A stretch of 53,162 nucleotides of DNA from Sphingomonas abaci (GCF_014199625.1 NZ_JACHNY010000013.1:1-53162), one strand, 5' to 3'; shown: positions 8,016 to 16,750, counted from the stretch's first letter. Notes: generated from the sequence alone by a model not told the origin. Translations and numbers: made by a program.

Positions 8016-9283
8016 ACCCGCTCCTCGCCTGGTGGCGGGCGACCGGCTTCGCCACGCCGGCGCGCGGTGACCTGGCCCAGATCGGGGTAGCGGCCGGACT
8101 GGTGGTGCTCTGCCTGCTGGCGGGGGTGCTGGCCGGCCGCCGGCTCGGCCCGCCGGTCGGCCTGTGGTGGAAGCAGCACGCCTCCGGCCATGGCGAGGGC
8201 ATCTGGACGCGCACCAGCGCCATCCTCCGCCACCTGAGCGCCGCGCTGCTCCTGGCGATCGTGCTGACCGTCTGGCCCTGGCCGCCGCTGGCGGCGCTGC
8301 CGCTGGGCTTCGCCGCCGGGCTGGCGACCGCGCGCGCCGCGCATCAGGTGCTGCGCGGCCTCGGCCTGCCGCGCTGGTCGGCCTGGCTGGTCGCGGTCGT
8401 GCTGTTCGTCACCCTGTTCAGCCGCGCGGTCGGCGGGCTGGAGCCGATCACCCAGGTGCTGGAGCGGATCGGCTTTCCCTTCGGGCAGCGCCGGCTGTCG
8501 CTGCTGACGCTGATCAGCATGACCGTGACGCTGGTCGCGCTATTCGCGGGCGTGCGGCTGGTCAATCGGGTCGCTGGCCATTCGATCGGCCATGCCAACG
8601 GCCTCGACCCGACGCAGAAGCTGCTGGCGCAGAAGCTGGTCGGCGTCGGCGTGGTCATCCTCGCCTTCTTCTTCGGCATCGACCTGCTGGGCCTGGACCT
8701 GACCAGCTTCGCGATCTTCTCGGGCGCCTTCGGCCTGGCGGTCGGCTTCGGCCTGCAAAAGACGATCGGCAACCTGATCGCCGGCATCATCCTGTTGATG
8801 GATCGCTCGATCAAGCCCGGCGACGTGATCGTGGTCGGCGAGGAAGCCGGCCGGGTCAACAAGATCGGGGTGCGCGCCGTCTCCGTCCTCACCCGCGACG
8901 GCAAGGAGCATCTGATCCCCAACGAGAATCTGATGACGCAGGAGGTGGAGAACTGGTCCTTCTCCGACCGTAACGTGCGCGTGCGAATCGCGGTGCGGGT
9001 CGGCTATGACTGCGACCTCAGGCTGGCGCAGGCCCTGATGCTGCGCGCGGCGGCGGAAAGCCCGCGCGTGTTGAAAAGCCCCAGGCCCAATGTCTGGCTG
9101 ACCGCGTACGGCGAATATGCGGTCGAGCATGAGATCCTGGCCTGGATCAGCGATCCCGAGGGCGGCGTCGGCAATGTCCGTTCCGATGTGCTCAACCGCT
9201 TGTGGTGGCTGTTCAAAGATCACGGCATCGCCATCCCGGTGCCGCAGCGGGAGGTGCGGCTGCGGCCCGCGCGCGACGATTGA
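8012..9283 (+). CDS. MscS-family mechanosensitive channel
   Basis: This 423-residue inner-membrane protein has about four hydrophobic N-terminal segments before a conserved MscS core. The pore-lining helix is FSGAFGLAVGFGLQKTIGNLIAGIILL, followed by the beta domain (RSIKPGDVIVV, LTRDGKEHLIPNENLMTQEVENWSF). The C-terminal alpha/beta vestibule ends in HGIAIPVPQREVRL. Such channels release solutes on hypo-osmotic shock. The start is the GTG at 8012, overlapping the previous stop (GTGA). The functional link to the two sulfur enzymes upstream is unclear; co-transcription is inferred from the overlap. Confidence 0.92.
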   Translation: MNPLLAWWRATGFATPARGDLAQIGVAAGLVVLCLLAGVLAGRRLGPPVGLWWKQHASGHGEGIWTRTSAILRHLSAALLLAIVLTVWPWPPLAALPLGFAAGLATARAAHQVLRGLGLPRWSAWLVAVVLFVTLFSRAVGGLEPITQVLERIGFPFGQRRLSLLTLISMTVTLVALFAGVRLVNRVAGHSIGHANGLDPTQKLLAQKLVGVGVVILAFFFGIDLLGLDLTSFAIFSGAFGLAVGFGLQKTIGNLIAGIILLMDRSIKPGDVIVVGEEAGRVNKIGVRAVSVLTRDGKEHLIPNENLMTQEVENWSFSDRNVRVRIAVRVGYDCDLRLAQALMLRAAAESPRVLKSPRPNVWLTAYGEYAVEHEILAWISDPEGGVGNVRSDVLNRLWWLFKDHGIAIPVPQREVRLRPARDD

Positions 9284-9488
9284 TCGCGGTCGTCCGCTGT
9301 TGCGTCCGCGCAACATGCTGATGCGGGTTGCTCACGCATCGCACGAAAACATCTTGTGCGGTGCGGCACCGGCTGTCATGCCGCTGTCACCGACGGACGG
9401 ACCGCACGGGGGCTTCAAGCCCTGACAGAGGCGGCATCCCTCGGCATGCAGGCGGGGACATCGGCTTCATCCCTCAGGGAGACTCCTG

Positions 9489-10313
9489 ATGCGCTTCTCG
9501 CACTTCCTGGTCGCCGGGCTTTCGCTCGCGGCCGCCACCCCTGCCCTGGCGCAGGACACCGCGCCGCCCTCGCCGATCACGGTCAGCGGCAGCGCGTCGA
9601 TTCTCACCGACTATCGTCTGCGCGGCATCTCGCAGACCAACAAGAACGCGGCCGTCCAGGCGGCGCTGACGATCGCGCATGAAAGCGGCTTCTATATCGG
9701 CACCTTCGCCTCCAACCTGGCGGGCTGGGGCACGTTCGGCGGCGCCAACATGGAGCTGGACGCGATCGGCGGCTACAAGCACACATTCGGCAGCGCGACG
9801 ATCGACACCGGCGTCACCTGGTACACCTATCCGGGCGGCTTCTCGGAATCGGACGTGGTCGAGTTCTTCGGCCGCCTGTCGGGCGCGGCGGGTCCGGCAA
9901 CGCTGACGGCCGGGGCCTATTATGCGCCCAAGCAGACCTCGCTGGGCAATTTCTCCAACACGCCCTACAGCCGGGGCCAGCGCCAGGACAATGTCTACCT
10001 GACCGGCGACGCCGCGGTCGCGGTGCCCAGCACGCCGATCACCGCCAAGGCGCATATCGGCTATTCGCACGGCAATCCCGGCCTGGGCCCGAACGGCACC
10101 AGCCTGGCGCCGACCGGCGAATATTGGGACTGGTCGCTGGGCGCGGACGTCGCCGCCTACAAGAACCTGACGTTCAACGTGTCGTACATCGACACCGACA
10201 TCAGCAAGGCCGAGTCCGCCTATCTCCAGCCCAATTTCTCCAAGGGCCAGGTGCCCGGCGGAGCCTCGATCGCCAGCGGCACGGTGGTGTTCTCGCTGAC
10301 CGCCGCCTTCTGA
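9489..10313 (+). CDS. TorF-family putative outer-membrane porin
   Basis: This 274-residue protein has a clear Sec signal peptide (cleavage after PALA, residue ~21). The mature part looks like a beta-barrel of the TorF/Gcw_chp family: SILTDYRLRGISQTNKN near the N-terminus is the family hallmark, and the chain ends in a terminal Phe (SLTAAF), as expected for BAM-inserted barrels. Family members are proposed outer-membrane porins of unproven substrate. AGGGAG sits seven bases upstream of the ATG. The gene stands alone: a 205-base gap precedes it and two strong hairpins follow. Confidence 0.88.
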   Translation: MRFSHFLVAGLSLAAATPALAQDTAPPSPITVSGSASILTDYRLRGISQTNKNAAVQAALTIAHESGFYIGTFASNLAGWGTFGGANMELDAIGGYKHTFGSATIDTGVTWYTYPGGFSESDVVEFFGRLSGAAGPATLTAGAYYAPKQTSLGNFSNTPYSRGQRQDNVYLTGDAAVAVPSTPITAKAHIGYSHGNPGLGPNGTSLAPTGEYWDWSLGADVAAYKNLTFNVSYIDTDISKAESAYLQPNFSKGQVPGGASIASGTVVFSLTAAF

Positions 10314-10326
10314 TTTCACCCACGAC

Positions 10327-10360
10327 GGCGGCGGTGGCTTCGGGGGAAGCCACCGCCGCC
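10327..10360 (+). repeat. Perfect 15-bp hairpin after the porin
   Basis: A 15-base perfect inverted repeat (10327-10341 and 10346-10360) with a GGGG loop begins 14 bases past the porin stop. It has no T-run, so it may protect the 3' end of the mRNA rather than terminate transcription. Confidence 0.7.
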
Positions 10361-10369
10361 CGAACGACG

Positions 10370-10405
10370 AAGGGCCGGCGTTCCGCAGGGGGAACGCCGG
10401 CCCTT
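10370..10405 (+). terminator. Rho-independent terminator of the porin gene
   Basis: A 15-base perfect stem (core GGGCCGGCGTTCC with its complement) with a six-base loop at 10385-10390 is followed by TTTT. It lies 57 bases beyond the porin stop codon and is a typical intrinsic terminator. It could also serve minus-strand transcripts leaving the DUF3035 gene. Confidence 0.85.
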
Positions 10406-10429
10406 TTCGTGACCAGTCAAACGAAACCG

Positions 10430-10524
10430 GTCCCATCCCGGCGAAGGCCGGGGCCGAGCTACGGAACGCCTCTGATGATCCGCGAACCTCCCCAACTGGA
10501 TCCCGGCCTTCGCCGGGATGGGAC
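10430..10524. repeat. REP/MITE-like element with 23-bp perfect inverted repeats
   Basis: Two perfect 23-base inverted arms (10430-10452 and 10502-10524) flank 49 bases. Each arm contains the palindromic core CCCGGCCTTCGCCGGG or its complement. The same core recurs at 43120-43135 between two other convergent genes, so this looks like a dispersed non-coding repeat. No open frame inside is credible. Confidence 0.75.
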
Positions 10525-10572
10525 AAGGGGTCAGGCGAAAGCTTTACCCAACCGCGAACCCCCTCTCGCCGA

Positions 10573-10974
10573 TCAGTTCGCGGTGGCGCGGGCGTCCTGT
10601 CCGTCGCCGGCGGGCGCGGCGACGATGCTGCGGGTGGTCTCGCCCTTGTCGATCACGTTGGTCTGCGGATCGCCGGCCGAGGAGCGGATGCCGGGCGTGG
10701 CGGCGTCCGCCCCCGCCTGGTCCAGCGCCGCCCGCTCGGACGCGCTGCGCGGCGCGCTGCCGAACAGGGCGTCGATCGTGTCCTGCTGGCCGGCAGTGTC
10801 CTGCGGCCGCGCCGTGCCCGGCTGCGGTGGGACCAGGGCGTAATCGGGCGGAATCACCAGCGGAGGCTGGCGCGCGACGGCGAATTCGTCGGGCCGCGCC
10901 CGGTCGAGCGAACGGCCGGCGCCGCAACCGGCAAGGAGCGCCGCCGCTCCGACGATGGCCACGAAGTTACGCAT
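10573..10974 (-). CDS. DUF3035 (BamF-type) lipoprotein
   Basis: This 133-residue lipoprotein has a short signal peptide and lipobox (AALLAGC, Cys ~17). The mature part carries the DUF3035 signature LVIPPDYALVPPQPG and is otherwise low-complexity and acidic/Gln-rich. In alphaproteobacteria DUF3035 proteins are named BamF, an accessory lipoprotein of the outer-membrane barrel assembly machine; that role is by family, not shown here. The start (MRNFVAIV) overlaps the last eight bases of lspA, the gene for the peptidase that would process this very class of protein. It is the last gene of the folA-ribF-ileS-lspA run. Confidence 0.85.
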   Translation of the reverse strand: MRNFVAIVGAAALLAGCGAGRSLDRARPDEFAVARQPPLVIPPDYALVPPQPGTARPQDTAGQQDTIDALFGSAPRSASERAALDQAGADAATPGIRSSAGDPQTNVIDKGETTRSIVAAPAGDGQDARATAN

Positions 10975-11473
10975 GGGGACTCTCCACAGAAGGCGCGGCC
11001 TTGTCGCGCGACAGAAAGGCACGGAGCAGCAGCACCAGAACACCGATGGTAATCGCCGCATCGGCGACATTGAAGACCAAAAAGGGTCGCCAGTCACCGA
11101 AGTGCAGATCGGCGAAATCGACCACATAGCCGAACCGCACCCGGTCGAGGATGTTGCCGAGCGCACCGCCCAGCACCAGCCCCAACGCGACCTGGTCGGT
11201 CGGATGCTTCTCGCGCGTCATCCAGATGGCGACGCCGATCGCGATTGCGCCGGTCATCGCCACCAGCGCCCAGCGCGTGGCGCTGCCGTCGGCGGGCAGC
11301 AGGCCCAGCGACACGCCGACATTGGGCACGAAGCGCAGCGAGAAGATCGGCGCGACATAGCGCTCCGCCCCCAGGTGATCCAGGCCGAGCGGTCCGGTGA
11401 CCGCCCATTTGACGAGCTGGTCGATCGCGAACAGCGCCAATGCCGCGAGCAGGCCCCGCTTGGGCAGCGTCAT
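10967..11473 (-). CDS. lspA: Lipoprotein signal peptidase (signal peptidase II)
   Basis: This 168-residue inner-membrane aspartic peptidase cleaves signal peptides of lipidated prolipoproteins. Four membrane helices are visible, with the catalytic aspartates in GNILDRV and VFNVADAAI. The ATG at 11473 overlaps the ileS stop by four bases (ATGA). A longer open frame upstream is only a shadow inside ileS. Coupling of ileS and lspA is a common bacterial arrangement. Confidence 0.96.
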   Translation of the reverse strand: MTLPKRGLLAALALFAIDQLVKWAVTGPLGLDHLGAERYVAPIFSLRFVPNVGVSLGLLPADGSATRWALVAMTGAIAIGVAIWMTREKHPTDQVALGLVLGGALGNILDRVRFGYVVDFADLHFGDWRPFLVFNVADAAITIGVLVLLLRAFLSRDKAAPSVESPHA

Positions 11474-14265
11474 GCCACGACCTCGGCGCAACGGTCGCAC
11501 AGGTCGCCGTCGGTCGTCACCTCGGGCAGGTGGCGCCAGCAGCGGCCGCATTTGTGCCGCTCGGTCCGCGCGACCGCCACGTCCTCGCCCGCGCGCACGT
11601 CGGCGACGATGAACAGTTCGGCCAGCTCCGCCTCCGGCAGCGGCGTGGCCGGCACCGTCACTTCGGCTTCCAGGCTGGAACGGATCGTCTTGGCGCGGCG
11701 CAGCGGCTCGATCGCTTCGGTCACCGTCTCGCGCAGCGCACGCACGCCCTGCCAGCGGGTGCCGAGCGGCGCGTCGCCGTCGAGCGCCGGCAGTTCGGGC
11801 CATTCGAGCAGATGGACCGACCCCTCCTCGCTCGGGAAGCGCGCCTGCCACACTTCCTCGGCGGTGAAGCAGAGGATCGGCGCGGCATAGCGGACCAGCG
11901 CATGGAACAGGATGTCGAGCACGGTGCGATAGCTGCGCCGCTTCAGGCTGTCGGCGGCGTCGCAATAGAGGCTGTCCTTGCGCACGTCGAAGAAGAAGGC
12001 GCTCAGATCCTCATTGGCGAAATCGGTCAGCAGCCGGACATAGCGGTTGAACTCGTAACCGGTCGCCGCGGTGCGCAGCTCGGTGTCAATCATGCCCAGC
12101 CGGTGGAGGACGTAGCGCTCCAGCTCGGGCATCGCCTCGACCGCCACCGCCTCTTCGGCGGTGAAGCCGTCGAGCGCGCCGAGCAGATAGCGGAAGGTGT
12201 TGCGCAGCTTGCGATAGGCGTCCGACGCGGTCGCCAGCACTTCCTTGCCGATCCGCACATCGTCGAAATAGTCGGTCGAGGCGACCCACATGCGCAGAAT
12301 GTCCGCGCCCGACTCGCCGATCACCTTGAGCGGATCGACGACATTGCCCAGCGACTTGGACATCTTGCGTCCCTTGTCGTCGAGCGCGAAGCCGTGCGTC
12401 AGCACCGCGTCGTACGGCGCGCGGCCGCGCGTGCCGCAGCTTTCCAGCAGCGACGACTGGAACCAGCCGCGATGCTGGTCCGACCCTTCCAGGTACAGGT
12501 TGGCGCGCACGCCCGCGCCGTAACGCGCCTCCACGGTGAAGACGTGCGTGCAGCCCGAATCGAACCACACGTCGAGAATGTCGTTCTGCGGCGCCCAGTC
12601 GGCGAGCGTATAGCCCTCGCCCAGCAGCGCCTGATGGTCGCCGGTGAACCAGGCATCCGCGCCGCCCGCGCGGAAAGCCTCGACGATGCGCGCATTGACC
12701 GCCGGGTCGTTCAGATATTCGCCGGTCGTGCGGTTGACATAGAGCGCGATCGGCACGCCCCAGGCGCGCTGGCGGCTGATCACCCAGTCGGGGCGGCCCT
12801 GCACCATCGCGGTGATCCGGTTCTCGGCGCGTGGCGGCACCCACTGGGTCCGCGCGATCGAATCGAGCGCCAGTTCGCGCAGGGTCGCGCCATTGCCGTT
12901 GCCGCCGTCGACCTCCGCCACGCCGCTGCGGTCCATCGGGATGAACCATTGCGGCGTCGCGCGGAAGATCACCTTGGCCTTGGAGCGCCAGCTATGCGGA
13001 TAGCTGTGCCGGAAGTCGTCCGACGCGGCGAGCAGCGCGCCGGCGCCCCGCAGGTCGGTGCAGATCGGCCCGTCGCTGGCGACGAACTTCTTGTTGATGA
13101 CCGAGCCCTGCCCGCCCAGCCACGCCCAGTCAGGCCGGTACAGGCCGGCGGCATCGACCGCAAAGACCGGATCGATGCCGAACTGCTTGCAGAGCAGGAA
13201 GTCGTCCTCGCCATGGTCCGGGGCCATATGGACCAGGCCGGTGCCGGCATCGGTGGTGACGAACTCGCCCGGCAGCATCGGCCGCGGCTTGGCGAAGAAA
13301 CCGCCCAGGGCGTGCATCGGGTGGCGGACGACGGCGCCGTCCAACTGCGCGCCCTTGCCCGCCCAGCCGGTGCGGGTCAGTGCGATGCCGGCGCGCGCCG
13401 CGAAGGATTCGACCAGCGCGTCGGCAACCAGGAAGCGGCGACCGCCCTCGTCGGCGACCAGCACGTAATCGACCTCCGGACCGTAAGCGAGCGCCTGGTT
13501 GACCGGGATCGTCCAGGGCGTCGTCGTCCAGATCACCGCCTGCGCGCCGACCAGTTCGGGTGCGTTGGGGGCCTCGACGATCTCGAACGCCACGTCGATC
13601 TGGGTCGACACGACATCCTCATATTCGACCTCGGCCTCGGCCAGCGCGGTCTTCTCGACCGGCGACCACATCACCGGCTTGGCGCCGCGATAGAGCTGGC
13701 CGCTCTCGGCAAACTTGAGCAGCTCGCCGACGATCGCCGCCTCGGCGTCGTAGTTCATGGTCAGGTACGGGTCGGACCAGTCGCCCATCACGCCCAGCCG
13801 CTCGAACTCGCCGCGCTGCACGTCGACCCACTTGGCCGCATAGGCGCGGCACTCGGCGCGGAACTGGTCGACGGGCACGTCGTCCTTGTTCAGCTTCTTC
13901 GCGCGATAGGCCTCCTCGACCTTCCACTCGATCGGCAGGCCGTGGCAGTCCCAGCCGGGCACATAGGGCGCATCCTTGCCGAGCAGCGACTGGCTGCGGA
14001 CTATCACGTCCTTCAGCACCTTGTTCATTGCATGGCCCATATGGATGTCGCCATTGGCGTAAGGGGGGCCGTCGTGCAGCACGAACAGCTCGCGCCCCGC
14101 CCGCGCCGCGCGCAGCTTCTGGTACAGGCCGATCCGCGCCCAGCGCTCCAGGATCGCCGGCTCCTTGGCGGCCAGGCCCGCCTTCATCGGGAAGTCGGTC
14201 TTCGGCAGGAAGACGGTGTCGCGCCAGTCGCGCGCGGGCTCTTGGGTCGAAGATGCGTCGGTCAT
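11470..14265 (-). CDS. ileS: Isoleucine--tRNA ligase
   Basis: This class Ia aminoacyl-tRNA synthetase has 931 residues, a normal length. It charges tRNA-Ile and edits valine. Motifs are GDIHMGHAMNK (HIGH-type) near the N-terminus, the CP1 editing domain in the first half, GRKMSKSLGN (KMSKS) around two thirds, an anticodon-binding helical domain, and a C-terminal zinc-binding tail with CGRCWRH and CDRC. The ATG at 14265 (MTDASSTQ) overlaps the ribF stop by four bases; an in-frame ATG 13 codons upstream lies inside ribF and is less likely. Confidence 0.98.
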   Translation of the reverse strand: MTDASSTQEPARDWRDTVFLPKTDFPMKAGLAAKEPAILERWARIGLYQKLRAARAGRELFVLHDGPPYANGDIHMGHAMNKVLKDVIVRSQSLLGKDAPYVPGWDCHGLPIEWKVEEAYRAKKLNKDDVPVDQFRAECRAYAAKWVDVQRGEFERLGVMGDWSDPYLTMNYDAEAAIVGELLKFAESGQLYRGAKPVMWSPVEKTALAEAEVEYEDVVSTQIDVAFEIVEAPNAPELVGAQAVIWTTTPWTIPVNQALAYGPEVDYVLVADEGGRRFLVADALVESFAARAGIALTRTGWAGKGAQLDGAVVRHPMHALGGFFAKPRPMLPGEFVTTDAGTGLVHMAPDHGEDDFLLCKQFGIDPVFAVDAAGLYRPDWAWLGGQGSVINKKFVASDGPICTDLRGAGALLAASDDFRHSYPHSWRSKAKVIFRATPQWFIPMDRSGVAEVDGGNGNGATLRELALDSIARTQWVPPRAENRITAMVQGRPDWVISRQRAWGVPIALYVNRTTGEYLNDPAVNARIVEAFRAGGADAWFTGDHQALLGEGYTLADWAPQNDILDVWFDSGCTHVFTVEARYGAGVRANLYLEGSDQHRGWFQSSLLESCGTRGRAPYDAVLTHGFALDDKGRKMSKSLGNVVDPLKVIGESGADILRMWVASTDYFDDVRIGKEVLATASDAYRKLRNTFRYLLGALDGFTAEEAVAVEAMPELERYVLHRLGMIDTELRTAATGYEFNRYVRLLTDFANEDLSAFFFDVRKDSLYCDAADSLKRRSYRTVLDILFHALVRYAAPILCFTAEEVWQARFPSEEGSVHLLEWPELPALDGDAPLGTRWQGVRALRETVTEAIEPLRRAKTIRSSLEAEVTVPATPLPEAELAELFIVADVRAGEDVAVARTERHKCGRCWRHLPEVTTDGDLCDRCAEVVA

Positions 14266-15197
14266 GAGTGCGCGGCCCCTAGAACCTCCCGCGCCCGCAG
14301 ACAATCGGCGTCCATCTGCGCGATCAGCGCATCCAGTCCGTCGAACATCGCCTCGGGGCGGAGGTATTCGATCAGCTCGACCTCCAGCCGGCGGCCGTAC
14401 AGATCGCCGGTGAAGTCGAAGAAATGCGGCTCCAGCAGTTCCTTCAGCGGCGTGAACTGCGGTCGGATGCCCAGATTGGCGGCGCCGTCCAGCACCCGCC
14501 CGTCGTCCAGCCGTCCGCGCACCGCATAGATGCCATAGGCCGGGCGGAGATACTGGCCGAGCTGGAGATTGGCGGTTGGATAGCCGATCGTGCGGCCGAC
14601 CTTGTCGCCATGCTCCACCACGCCCTGGATCGTGAACGGACGGGTGAGCAGCCGGGCCGCCTCGCGCATCTCGCCCAGGCGCAAATGCGCGCGGATGCGG
14701 CTGGAGGAGACCGGCTCGCCGTCCAGCGTGACCGGAGCGACGGCGGTGGCGGAGAAGCCGTGGCGCGCGCCCAGCCGCGCCAGCACCCCCGCATCGCCCG
14801 ACTTGCGGCGGCCGAAGGTGAAGTCCTGGCCCGTCACCACGCCCGCGACCCGCAGCCGCTCGACCAGCCGCTCGGCGACGAACGCCTCGGCATCCAGGCT
14901 GGCGAGCGCGGCATCGAATCCGAACACCAGCATCGCGTCCGCGCCCGCCTCGGCGAACAGCCGTTCGCGCTGGTCGAGCGTGGTCAGGCGGAAGGGTGGC
15001 GTGTCAGGGACGAAATGGCGCACCGGATGGGGGTCGAAGGTCGCGACCAGCGCCGGCCGGCCCTCGTGCCGCGCGCGCGCGACCGCTTCCCCGACCACCG
15101 CCTGATGTCCGAGGTGAAAGCCGTCGAAATTGCCGAGCGCGACGATCCCGCCGGCAAGATGGGGCGGAATGGCCGAGCCGCCGTCGAGCCGCTGCAT
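14262..15197 (-). CDS. ribF: Bifunctional riboflavin kinase/FAD synthetase
   Basis: This 311-residue enzyme makes FMN from riboflavin and then FAD. The N-terminal nucleotidyltransferase domain carries GNFDGFHLGHQ, the HxGH-type ATP site. The C-terminal riboflavin kinase domain has GRTIGYPTANLQLG and later the PEAMFDGLDALIAQM tail. It starts 14 bases after the folA stop and its own stop overlaps ileS. There is no room for an FMN riboswitch in front of it, so control is probably from the upstream operon promoter. Confidence 0.97.
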   Translation of the reverse strand: MQRLDGGSAIPPHLAGGIVALGNFDGFHLGHQAVVGEAVARARHEGRPALVATFDPHPVRHFVPDTPPFRLTTLDQRERLFAEAGADAMLVFGFDAALASLDAEAFVAERLVERLRVAGVVTGQDFTFGRRKSGDAGVLARLGARHGFSATAVAPVTLDGEPVSSSRIRAHLRLGEMREAARLLTRPFTIQGVVEHGDKVGRTIGYPTANLQLGQYLRPAYGIYAVRGRLDDGRVLDGAANLGIRPQFTPLKELLEPHFFDFTGDLYGRRLEVELIEYLRPEAMFDGLDALIAQMDADCLRAREVLGAAHS

Positions 15198-15211
15198 GGC
15201 CGCGCTGTAGC

Positions 15212-15706
15212 TTAGCCGCGCGGGCTTGGCGATAGGGTCGATTCGACCGGTGGCAGCAGCGTGACGAAGCTGTAGGCGGGGCGGCCGTCCATCGCCGGGC
15301 GGTCCTCGCGCGCCACCTCGCGCCAGCCGGCGAAGTCCGGCACCCGCGTATCGCCCAGCGCGTCGACATGGACCTCGGTGAGCTCGATCCGGTCGGGGGT
15401 GAACAGCGCGAAGATCTCCGCGCCGCCGATCACCGCCGCATCGTCGCCGGCCAGCGCCAGCGCCGCCGCCGGGTCATGCGCGACCTCGGCGCCCGTCGCC
15501 GACCAGGCGCGGTCGCGGGTCAGCACGATATGGCGCCGGCCGGGCAGCGGCGCGGGGAAGCTGTCGAAGGTCTTGCGCCCCATGATCATCGGCCGGCCGA
15601 GCGTCTGCGCCTTGAACCGCTTGAGATCGGCGGGCAGGTGCCAGGGCAGCCGCCCGTCGACGCCGATCACGCCATTGTCGGCCCGCGCGAGGTGGAAGGA
15701 GATCAT
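15212..15706 (-). CDS. folA: Dihydrofolate reductase
   Basis: This 164-residue DHFR reduces dihydrofolate to tetrahydrofolate with NADPH. The sequence runs MISFHLARADNGVIG with the substrate-site Asp in LPADLKRFK, then RPMIMGRKTFDSF and the NADPH-binding VIGGAEIFALF. The ATG at 15706 was chosen because homology begins at MISF; the upstream frame extension is an antisense shadow. It is the first gene of the folA-ribF-ileS-lspA-DUF3035 run, about 80 bases downstream of the marR-like gene on the same strand. Confidence 0.96.
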   Translation of the reverse strand: MISFHLARADNGVIGVDGRLPWHLPADLKRFKAQTLGRPMIMGRKTFDSFPAPLPGRRHIVLTRDRAWSATGAEVAHDPAAALALAGDDAAVIGGAEIFALFTPDRIELTEVHVDALGDTRVPDFAGWREVAREDRPAMDGRPAYSFVTLLPPVESTLSPSPRG

Positions 15707-15786
15707 GCCGCCGCCCTGCCCTGCCCCGCCGCGCACGGCAAGGTCGCGGGGCGTCGGGCCTTTCCATGAAGACGAAGCGCGGCCAG

Positions 15787-16290
15787 CTAGATCCGGTCGA
15801 GATAGCGCAGCATGATGTCCTGCGCGTGCGGCGTCAGCGTGACGTAGCGGACGCGCGCGTCGCTCTTGCTCTGCCAGCACTGGGCCAGCCCCTCGCGCTC
15901 CAGCACCTTGATCCAGCGCAGCGCCGTGGTCTGCGGGACGCAGGATGCGCTCGACAGGTTGGAGATCGGCACGCGCTCGCCGCGCTCCTGCTGGATGAAC
16001 AGGTGCAGCAGCATGTCCCAGGCCGGTTCCTGGAACAGCCCGTCGGGATGGCCGAACAGGCGCTGGCGCAAGCGGCGCTGCTCGTAGAGCGCGACCGCCC
16101 GCTCGGCATAGCTGGGCTGTTCGGGTGCGGCGGGCCGATCCGCGTCGGGATCGGCGGGTTTCGGCTCGGCCGGCACCTCGGCCGCCGCCCCGGAACCGCG
16201 TCCGACCGCGACCTGCGCGGTGGTCGGCGGGTCCTGCCACGGGGCATGGTGCGGGTCCGGCCAGCGGACCAGGCGAATGGGATGGGTCAC
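15787..16290 (-). CDS. MarR-like winged-helix regulator with Pro-rich N-terminus
   Basis: This 167-residue protein has a ~70-residue Pro/Ala-rich, probably disordered N-terminus and a C-terminal winged helix: MLLHLFIQQERGERVPISNLSSAS, then recognition helix VPQTTALRWIKVLEREGL and the wing SKSDARVRYVTLT. This is the MarR pattern, a DNA-binding repressor or activator. The start is taken as the GTG at 16290 (VTHPIRLVRWP), since the longer frame runs back into the upstream membrane gene. It follows that gene by 19 bases. Ligand and targets are unknown. Confidence 0.75.
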   Translation of the reverse strand: MTHPIRLVRWPDPHHAPWQDPPTTAQVAVGRGSGAAAEVPAEPKPADPDADRPAAPEQPSYAERAVALYEQRRLRQRLFGHPDGLFQEPAWDMLLHLFIQQERGERVPISNLSSASCVPQTTALRWIKVLEREGLAQCWQSKSDARVRYVTLTPHAQDIMLRYLDRI

Positions 16291-16309
16291 GATAGGTCTC
16301 GATTGTTGG

Positions 16310-16750
16310 TCAAGCCGACCAGTCGGGGTCGGCGCCGGCCGCGCGGCGGCGCTGCTGGTGGCGGACCGTGCCGACCAGCAGCAGGGCGAGCATCGCATAG
16401 GCGAGCTGACCGACCGCGACGGCATAGATCCACGGCAGCAGGAACGGGTGATAGGCCTTGGCGAAATGCACCGCGATCGCGATCAGGTGCATCGCCGCCA
16501 GCCAGAGCGGCCAGAACCGTGCCGCCCGCACGGCCACCACGACCAGCGGCGCAAGCAGCGCCACGTCGATCGCCAGCACCCGCCAGTGGAGCTGGTCGAA
16601 GCCGCGCGGCACGGCCGGCAGCAGCAGCGTGCCCAACCCCGCCACCATCAGCAGCAGCGCGACCACCCGCTCGGGCTGGCCGCCCCGCCACCACGCATAG
16701 CCGCACACCAGGATCTGGACGGCGTTGAAGATCAGGATGTGCAGGGCCAT
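16310..16750 (-). CDS. Small membrane protein of unknown function
   Basis: This 146-residue protein has four strongly hydrophobic stretches, at about residues 3-20, 28-48, 60-82 and 85-125, and a basic C-terminal tail. I do not recognise a catalytic motif. It sits between an unknown soluble protein and the MarR-like gene, all on the minus strand, so it may belong to the same unit. Coding status is supported by the membrane pattern and tight spacing. Confidence 0.65.
   Translation of the reverse strand: MALHILIFNAVQILVCGYAWWRGGQPERVVALLLMVAGLGTLLLPAVPRGFDQLHWRVLAIDVALLAPLVVVAVRAARFWPLWLAAMHLIAIAVHFAKAYHPFLLPWIYAVAVGQLAYAMLALLLVGTVRHQQRRRAAGADPDWSA

Noticed and set aside
11440..14529. A 1029-codon open frame opposite ileS
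   Set aside because: IleS has both synthetase motifs on the minus strand; the plus frame is a shadow.
14266..15211. FMN riboswitch controlling ribF
   Set aside because: ribF starts 14 bases after folA; there is no leader to hold the aptamer.
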